Shown: positions 13,258-17,666 of the stretch, piece by piece
Layout: every line of letters begins with the position of its first letter
How positions within the stretch are numbered: the stretch's first letter is position 1
The notes under the pieces: generated by a model
Databases searched by the model: none
Told to the model about the DNA's origin: nothing
What the model saw: the letters and a program-made list of their open reading frames with translations, nothing else
Made by a program: the position numbers and the translations under genes
From: Candidatus Pacearchaeota archaeon
Lineage (GTDB): Archaea > Nanobdellota > Nanobdellia > Pacearchaeales > GW2011-AR1
Direction of reading: 5' to 3'
Assembly: GCA_018304205.1 (NCBI GenBank)
Contig: JAGVWR010000017.1
Span: 1-17,666, forward strand
DNA length: 17,666 nt

Positions 13258-13267
13258 TATTTATAAG
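13258..13267 (+). promoter_or_regulatory. TATA box of the GAPDH gene
   Basis: TATTTATAAG region; a start ~25 bp downstream leaves a leader of about 20 nt carrying GAGAGTG (13296-13302) as a weak ribosome binding site before the ATG at 13308. Confidence 0.45.
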
Positions 13268-13307
13268 TTAGTATTTTCTATATATATTATAAAAAGAGAG
13301 TGAATGA

Positions 13308-14300
13308 ATGAAAATAGCCATAAATGGATTTGGTAGAATTGGAAGAGCTGTTTTTAAGATTGCTTTGGAAAAAGGGCTTGACATAATAGCTATAAACGAT
13401 TTACAGGGCGTTGGGGATGCTGCTTATTTACTTAAGTATGACTCTGTTTATGGGAAGTATGCTAAATTTGTAAGAACAAAAGGTAGTGATTTGCTAGTAA
13501 ATGATAAGGTAATAAAAGTATTTACTGAAGCTGATCCTGAAAAACTGCCGTGGAAAAAGATGGGGGTTGATGTTGTGATTGAATCTACCGGGGTTTTCAC
13601 TACGATAGAGTCTGCTTCTAAACATATTAAAGCTGGGGCTAAAAAAGTATTAATAAGTGCTCCTTGCAAGGGTCCTGGATTAGTAATAGTTCCTGGAGTT
13701 AATGATAAAAGTCTTAAAGAAAATGATAATGTTTTTTCAATTGCTTCGTGCACAACAAATTGTCTTGCCCCAGTAATAAAGGTATTGAATGAAAACTTTA
13801 AAATTAAAAAGGCCTTCATGACTACTGTACATGCTTATACAAGCAGTCAGTCTTTAGTTGACGGAAGCAACATAAAAAGAAGAAGAGGAAGGACTGCTGG
13901 ACTAAACATAGTTCCTACAACTACTGGAGCTGATGAAGCAGTTGAAAAAGTATTGCCAGAGATGAAAGGCAAATTAAGTGGAGTTGCAATGAGAGTTCCT
14001 GTTCCATGTGGATCAATCATAGATGTTGTTGCCGAAGTTGAAAAAAAGGCAAATGTTGAAAATGTTAATAAATCATTCAAGAAAGCTTCAGAAAAAGAAT
14101 TGAAGGGAATTCTTGAATACACTGAGGAGGATATTGTTTCTAGTGATGTTATAGGAAACTCACATTCAAGTGTATTTGATTCTACTTTTACTGCAGTAAA
14201 CGGAAATCTTGTAAAAGTTATGGCTTGGTATGATAATGAATATGGATATAGCAGCAGAATGGTTGATGTTGTTTTAATGCTTAAGAAATGGATTAAGTAA
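13308..14300 (+). CDS. gap: Class I (bacterial-type) glyceraldehyde-3-phosphate dehydrogenase
   Basis: 330 aa. NGFGRIGR at residues 6-13 is the dinucleotide fold, and Asp31 in AINDLQ is the residue that favours NAD over NADP. ASCTTNCLAP holds the catalytic Cys148, with His175 in TTVHAYTSSQ. RRRGRTAGLNIVPTTTGA and the C-terminal WYDNEYGYSSRM are also canonical. This is the phosphorylating enzyme of glycolysis (glyceraldehyde 3-phosphate to 1,3-bisphosphoglycerate) in its bacterial/eukaryotic class; most archaea use the distinct class II enzyme, so this gene was probably acquired by transfer, as in several DPANN lineages. Together with PGK nearby it catalyses two consecutive steps. Confidence 0.97.
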   Translation: MKIAINGFGRIGRAVFKIALEKGLDIIAINDLQGVGDAAYLLKYDSVYGKYAKFVRTKGSDLLVNDKVIKVFTEADPEKLPWKKMGVDVVIESTGVFTTIESASKHIKAGAKKVLISAPCKGPGLVIVPGVNDKSLKENDNVFSIASCTTNCLAPVIKVLNENFKIKKAFMTTVHAYTSSQSLVDGSNIKRRRGRTAGLNIVPTTTGADEAVEKVLPEMKGKLSGVAMRVPVPCGSIIDVVAEVEKKANVENVNKSFKKASEKELKGILEYTEEDIVSSDVIGNSHSSVFDSTFTAVNGNLVKVMAWYDNEYGYSSRMVDVVLMLKKWIK

Positions 14301-14302
14301 AC

Positions 14303-14821
14303 TTATATATATTTTGCATAATCTGCCGATCTATATTCTGCTATTGGGTTCATCAGTTTTCCCAGCAAAATTAATTCTATTGCTCTTTCTTCTTTCTTAA
14401 AAGCTCTGTCAAAGAAAAGATAATCATCTATATTTGGCCTAATAAGAGATGTCGCTAATAGAGAAATTTTTTCTTCATATCTTGGAATTTTTGCTGTAAT
14501 GTAATTTTCTCCAACAATATGGGCAAAACCATCAAATAAAAGAGTATCAATAATATTTTTGGGATCTTTTGATAAAGGTTTTACCTTTATTATTATTTTA
14601 CTCTTACATCCTGCTTCTGATGTGGGAATCGCACCAATTGGAGTGTGATAGTCAAAATGAGAAACTATCATATTTTCGGTATATTGATTTACCATGAGAA
14701 CTTCAAATATTTCCGAAACCACTAAATCTTTGAGAGGTTTTGATTTCTCCTTTAAGGCATTATGTCTTTCTTTCATAATCCTCTTACCTGCTTCGTATAT
14801 GTCGTCTGCTTGATTGGTCAT
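14303..14821 (-). CDS. Uncharacterised protein between gap and pgk
   Basis: 172 aa, soluble, no family recognised. The N-terminus is a charged helix (DDIYEAGKRIMKERHNALKEKSKPLKDLVVSEIFEVL). The middle has FDYHTPIGAIPTSEAGCKSKIIIKVKP, with a possible beta-rich core, then HIVGENYITAKIPRYEEKISLLATSLIRP and a helical C-terminus. A single Cys and the His/Asp-rich segment SHFDYHT give no clear metal site. It ends 2 nt from the GAPDH stop on the opposite strand and is divergent from pgk. A length of 172 codons with normal composition makes it a real gene; the role is unknown. Confidence 0.75.
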   Translation of the reverse strand: MTNQADDIYEAGKRIMKERHNALKEKSKPLKDLVVSEIFEVLMVNQYTENMIVSHFDYHTPIGAIPTSEAGCKSKIIIKVKPLSKDPKNIIDTLLFDGFAHIVGENYITAKIPRYEEKISLLATSLIRPNIDDYLFFDRAFKKEERAIELILLGKLMNPIAEYRSADYAKYI

Positions 14822-14923
14822 TAATTCACATATTAATCTGATTTAAAATCTTATACATTTTAATTCATTTATTTAGAGTAATAAATTAGATAAGATTAAA
14901 AGTATAAACTAATATGTAAGATA

Positions 14924-16054
14924 ATGAAATTCAAAACTCTTGATTATTACAAGTTTAAAGATAAAAGAGTATTATTAAGATCTGACTTGAATTCTGAAGT
15001 GTATAATGGCTCTATAAGTATGAATGATAGAATAAGTGAAAGTTCTAGAACAATAAAGGAACTTATTCTTAAGGGAGCTAGCGTTGTTGTTTTGGCTCAT
15101 CAGGGAAGACCTGGAAAAGAAGATTTTACTTCGCTTGAAGAGCATTCTAAATTACTTAAAAAATTTGTAAAAATTAAATTTGTTAAAGATATAATCGGTG
15201 AAGATGCTGTAAATGAAATTGAAAATTTAAAATTTGGAGAGGCTATTCTTCTTGAAAATGTAAGATTTTTAGAGGAAGAATTCAAACCCTCTGTACATAA
15301 TAAAATGGTTGAGGTTTTATCTGATCATTTTGATTTTTACGTTAATGATGCATTTTCTGTATGTCATAGAGAACAGACTAGTATAGTTTCTTTTCCAAAA
15401 AAATTAAAGAGTTGTATAGGAAGAACTATGGAAAGAGAACTAAAGAACCTTGATAAAATAAAGATAAAGGATTGTTTGTTTATACTTGGCGGAGCAAAGG
15501 AGGATAATATTATCTTGCTTAAAAATGATAATGTGTTAACTTGTGGCATTTTTGGACAACTCTGCATGATCTCTAGAGGATTTAATTTTGGCGCTCAAAA
15601 TGAATTTCTTAAAAAAGATATTGAAGTTGTAGAGGAATTAAAAAAAATTAATTTTACCGCTGAAACACCAATAGATTTTGCAGTTAAAGTTGGAAATGAG
15701 AGATTTGAACTTGATTTAGAGGATTTTCCTTCTGAATATGATGCTTATGATATAGGAGAAAAAACAATAAAAGAATATATTAAAAGAATTAAGAATGTTA
15801 AAGCAATATTTATGAAAGGGCCAGCTGGATTTGCAGAAGATGCTAGATTTGCAAAAGGAACGGCTGCATTGCTGAAAGCAATTGCAAATTCTAAAGCAAA
15901 AAAAGTACTTGGAGGGGGGCAATTATCTAGTGCACTTAAAAGACTAAAAATTTCAGAGAAAAAGTTTGATTATATAAGTTTAAGCGGAGGAGCAACAGTC
16001 CATTATTTAGCTGGAAGAAAACTACCAGGCCTAGAGGCTTTAAAAAAAGTCTAA
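14924..16054 (+). CDS. pgk: Archaeal-type phosphoglycerate kinase
   Basis: 376 aa, at the short end for the family. Substrate-side motifs: RSDLN at 19-23, DRISESSRTI near 35-44, HQGRP at 59-63, LLENVRF at 109-115, NDAFSVCHREQTS at 141-153. Nucleotide side: LGGAK at 188-192, MKGPAGFAED, GGGQLSSAL and the C-terminal SLSGGATVHYLAGRKLPGLEAL. The segment after GGAK (EDNI...LTCGIFGQLCMISRG) differs from bacterial GGAKxxDK...GGG but resembles archaeal PGKs. It transfers phosphate from 1,3-bisphosphoglycerate to ADP, the step after GAPDH. GATTAAAAG at 14894-14902 lies ~25 bp before the ATG. The stop overlaps that of HepT on the other strand. Confidence 0.95.
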   Translation: MKFKTLDYYKFKDKRVLLRSDLNSEVYNGSISMNDRISESSRTIKELILKGASVVVLAHQGRPGKEDFTSLEEHSKLLKKFVKIKFVKDIIGEDAVNEIENLKFGEAILLENVRFLEEEFKPSVHNKMVEVLSDHFDFYVNDAFSVCHREQTSIVSFPKKLKSCIGRTMERELKNLDKIKIKDCLFILGGAKEDNIILLKNDNVLTCGIFGQLCMISRGFNFGAQNEFLKKDIEVVEELKKINFTAETPIDFAVKVGNERFELDLEDFPSEYDAYDIGEKTIKEYIKRIKNVKAIFMKGPAGFAEDARFAKGTAALLKAIANSKAKKVLGGGQLSSALKRLKISEKKFDYISLSGGATVHYLAGRKLPGLEALKKV

Positions 16055-16398
16055 TTTTTTGACTCTAACTCTTTTAGTATCTTGTCTAAATTTACCTTTA
16101 GTTTTGGAATATCTTTTTTTATAATATTCCAAATTATTTCTAGATTAATCCCGAAATATTGATGAATAATTCTATCTCTCGATCCAATTATATCTTTCCA
16201 GGGTACTTCGTTATGCTTTTCTTTCATATTTTTAGTTATATTCTTTGCAGCCTCTCCAATTAATTCTATTGCCCTAATAAGAGCGTACTGTTTTAGCTCG
16301 TCTTTTGACAAGTCTTCTTTTTTTAAGTCTTTAGAAAATTTTTCAATTTTATTTATATTGTCTAAAATATGTTTTATAAGAGTCAAATCGTCTTTCAT
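16051..16398 (-). CDS. hepT: HepT-type HEPN ribonuclease toxin (DUF86)
   Basis: 115 aa, all-helical. The catalytic signature SRDRIIHQYF at residues 73-82 gives the Rx4HxY-type motif with Arg74, His79 and Tyr81; AIELIGEAAKNI is another family hallmark. HepT proteins cut RNA and are silenced when the partner MntA adds AMP to the Tyr near the active site. The start overlaps the MntA stop by 4 nt. In contrast to the HEPN protein at 1037-1519, the His is present, so this copy should be active. Confidence 0.9.
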   Translation of the reverse strand: MKDDLTLIKHILDNINKIEKFSKDLKKEDLSKDELKQYALIRAIELIGEAAKNITKNMKEKHNEVPWKDIIGSRDRIIHQYFGINLEIIWNIIKKDIPKLKVNLDKILKELESKN

Positions 16399-16862
16399 AT
16401 TATTCTGATTTCTTCCTGCATAATCTTCTTCTTTATTAGAGGATGTATGCCCTTATAAGTAAGCAGATCCACCTTTTTATTTAATTTTTCTTCCAATTCC
16501 AATGCTATAGAAACAAATTTGAATCCAATTCCTTTTGGAGGTTCTATTATTATATCTACATCGCTTCCTTTTTTCTGCTCTCCTCTTACATAACTTCCAA
16601 ATATTCCTGCTTTATTAACTTTATATCTTTTAAGAACTAATATTATTTTTGGTTTTATTAAATTTAAATCCCTTTTAATTTTTATGTCTTTTTTATTTAA
16701 CATTCTTTTATCTGCCTCTTGTTCTTCGTTAATGATTTGAGGATCTGATAAATTTGAGCCCATATATTTCCTTAATTTATTCACTTTCTTTCCTTGGCGG
16801 ACTGAAGAAACCCTATAATAATATCTTTTTCCGTTTCTTTCTTGTATTTCTGTGTATACCAT
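16395..16862 (-). CDS. mntA: MntA-type nucleotidyltransferase antitoxin with extra N-terminal module
   Basis: 155 aa. Residues ~62-155 are the MNT domain: IFGSYVRGEQKKGSDVDIIIE (GSx..DxD with DVD at 101-103) and third acidic residue Asp132 in KKVDLLTY. MntA AMPylates HepT and so blocks its RNase. Typical MntA proteins have ~95-140 residues; here a basic module of ~45 residues precedes it: KRYYYRVSSVRQGKKVNKLRKYMGS. The YYYxVxSVRxGKKVxKxRxYxG pattern resembles the N-terminal piece I recall from IS1634-like transposases and some archaeal Fic proteins, perhaps a small nucleic-acid-binding fold. The TATA box at 16883-16892 places the transcript start near the ATG, within an inverted-repeat operator. 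Confidence 0.88.
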   Translation of the reverse strand: MVYTEIQERNGKRYYYRVSSVRQGKKVNKLRKYMGSNLSDPQIINEEQEADKRMLNKKDIKIKRDLNLIKPKIILVLKRYKVNKAGIFGSYVRGEQKKGSDVDIIIEPPKGIGFKFVSIALELEEKLNKKVDLLTYKGIHPLIKKKIMQEEIRII

Positions 16863-16866
16863 GTCT

Positions 16867-16913
16867 TTTATATGTCTACAAAATATATAAATCTTTCTAT
16901 GTAGACATATAAA
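16867..16913. promoter_or_regulatory. Long inverted repeat flanking the mntA TATA box
   Basis: TTTATATGTCTACA (16867-16880) and TGTAGACATATAAA (16900-16913) are perfect 14-bp arms, 33 bp start to start. The 19-bp spacer contains AATATATAAAT, which reads as a TATA box in both directions. A dimeric repressor bound across the arms would close both promoters. Confidence 0.85.
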
Positions 16914-16914
16914 T

Positions 16915-17020
16915 CAAAAGCACAATGTGCCACCACGGCTTGAAAGCATTGGTTTGAAAAGGCACTTGTGCTTTGGATGCTAGAGAAATCTTTTATGGAT
17001 TTCTGTCAAGTTTCTTGACA
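16915..17020 (+). ncRNA. Candidate structured RNA (three consecutive hairpins)
   Basis: Hairpin 1: AAAGCACAATGTGCC (16917-16931) pairs with GGCACTTGTGCTTT (16961-16974) with one bulge; inside it ACCA/TGGT and GCT-TGAA-AGC can pair. Hairpin 2: AGAAATC (16984-16990) with GATTTCT (16998-17004). Hairpin 3: GTCAAG-TTT-CTTGAC (17005-17019), directly abutting hairpin 2. The plus-strand TATA at 16883-16892 would start transcription at ~16913-16915, exactly at the first stem. No protein frame of note is present. No known RNA family recognised; it lacks clear C/D boxes. Strand inferred from the promoter; a leader of the downstream kinase gene is the alternative. Confidence 0.45.
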
Positions 17021-17093
17021 TAATAATAGAAACAACTGAAATAGCAAACATTAAAAATAACTTTAATCTTGTCTTACAATATAAGAGGTGGAA

Positions 17094-17666
17094 ATGAACA
17101 AATTTAACATAATAACTTTTGGAAGCGCGGTTGTTGATGCATTTGTTGATGTTGCAGTTATGGAAGATAAAGAGAAAATATGTTTTCCTCTTGGATCTAA
17201 AATATTGATAGAGAATGTTAATTTTAGTATTGGTGGGGGTGGGACTAACACTGCTGTTGCTTTTTCAAAATTAGGCTTTAAGACAGGTTTTGTTGGAAAA
17301 ATTGGAAAAGGACATAACTCTGGGATAATATTAAGAGAACTCAAAAATGAAAAAGTGAAATTCTTAGGAGTAAGGGGAGATGAACATACAGGATATTCTG
17401 TTGTTTTAGGAGGCAGAGGAGGAGAAAGAACAATACTTGTTTACAAAGGTGCAAGTAACAATCTTTTATTTAATGAAATTAAACTTAAAGGATTGAAATC
17501 TAATTGGTTTTATTTCTCCTCGATGATGGGAGAATCTTTTTTGACACAAAAGAAACTTGTAAACTACGCAAAGAAAAATGGAATTAAAGTTGCATTTAAC
17601 CCTAGCACATATCAAGTTGAGAAGGGGTTAGGAGAACTTAAAAAAATACTTGAAAATACTGACGTA
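17094..17666 (+). CDS. PfkB/ribokinase-family carbohydrate kinase (3' end outside window)
   Basis: 191 codons from the ATG at 17094 to the right edge, in frame and without a stop. FGSAVVDAFVDV at the start, SIGGGGTNTAVAFSKLGFKTGFVGKIGKGHNSGIIL near residues 43-78 (the first PfkB signature and sugar-binding GGxxxN) and GASNNLL are diagnostic. The second PfkB signature (DTxGAGD) would be beyond the edge. The substrate cannot be fixed: a sugar, sugar phosphate or nucleoside. A good ribosome binding site, GAGGTG (17085-17090), lies 3 nt before the ATG, and TTAAAAATAA at 17051-17060 may be its own TATA box. Near gap and pgk it may feed sugar into glycolysis. Confidence 0.9.
   Translation, partial: MNKFNIITFGSAVVDAFVDVAVMEDKEKICFPLGSKILIENVNFSIGGGGTNTAVAFSKLGFKTGFVGKIGKGHNSGIILRELKNEKVKFLGVRGDEHTGYSVVLGGRGGERTILVYKGASNNLLFNEIKLKGLKSNWFYFSSMMGESFLTQKKLVNYAKKNGIKVAFNPSTYQVEKGLGELKKILENTDV

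Noticed and set aside
13448..13819. Antisense frames across the GAPDH gene (also 13847-14122)
   Set aside because: Shadows of a fully conserved GAPDH frame with no family features.
16915..17020. H/ACA or C/D box guide RNA, or tRNA
   Set aside because: No convincing C (RTGATGA) box, no ANA right after the first stem and no tRNA arms; kept only as an unassigned structured RNA.

Overview
The window looks like a piece of a small, AT-rich archaeal genome, most probably from the DPANN side (Woesearchaeota/Pacearchaeota-like). This is inferred from the sequence, not from a database match. The reasons are: most genes start about 25 bp downstream of a TATA box with almost no leader; neighbouring genes overlap by 4 nt or end within 0-2 nt of each other; there is a two-copy Lrp/AsnC regulator; and an archaeal-type PGK sits near a bacterial-type class I GAPDH. 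No rRNA, tRNA or CRISPR array was recognised, and no gene-free stretch exceeds 300 bases.

Layout. 1-1029 (-): 5' part of a secreted glycine-rich surface protein that runs off the left edge. 1037-2305 (-): a small ribbon-helix-helix gene with a palindromic operator, a winged-helix nucleotidyltransferase preceded by a possible 7-codon leader peptide, and a HEPN protein. 2451-5123: two divergent AAA_14/DUF4143-type ATPases with PD-(D/E)XK-like C-termini; the 228-bp gap between them holds the most striking signal of the window. 5183-6501 (+): a cysteine-containing membrane protein overlapping a membrane-anchored DsbA-like oxidoreductase. 6612-7331: two divergent small proteins, one a winged-helix regulator. 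7355-9752 (-): a tight three-gene operon of an HD phosphohydrolase, a shortened IucA/IucC-type (NIS) synthetase and a thymidylate-kinase-like P-loop kinase. 9848-12558 (+): double Lrp/AsnC regulator, a 40-aa ORF, a site-2 protease, a His-rich cupredoxin and DoxX. 12559-13189 (-): VapBC toxin-antitoxin. 13308-16054: GAPDH, an unknown protein on the opposite strand, and PGK. 16051-16862 (-): HepT/MntA toxin-antitoxin whose TATA box lies between 14-bp inverted arms. 16915-17020: a run of three hairpins, a candidate RNA. 17094-17666 (+): start of a PfkB-family sugar kinase.

The strongest candidate for something undescribed is the control region of the two divergent ATPases. Each gene has two copies of its own palindromic element, unrelated in sequence between the two genes. 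In both promoters the copies repeat every 33 bp, and their centres lie about 49 and 82 bp upstream of a leaderless start codon, next to the TATA box. Identical geometry with unrelated sequences suggests that each ATPase, or a partner, recognises its own DNA address. Other items worth following are the NIS-synthetase operon, the hairpin RNA beside HepT/MntA, the leader peptide ahead of the nucleotidyltransferase, and the MntA with an extra N-terminal module.

Three toxin-antitoxin-type modules (MNT/HEPN, VapBC, HepT/MntA) plus the ATPase pair surround ordinary central metabolism (GAPDH, PGK, PfkB kinase), so accessory modules appear to be interspersed among housekeeping genes.
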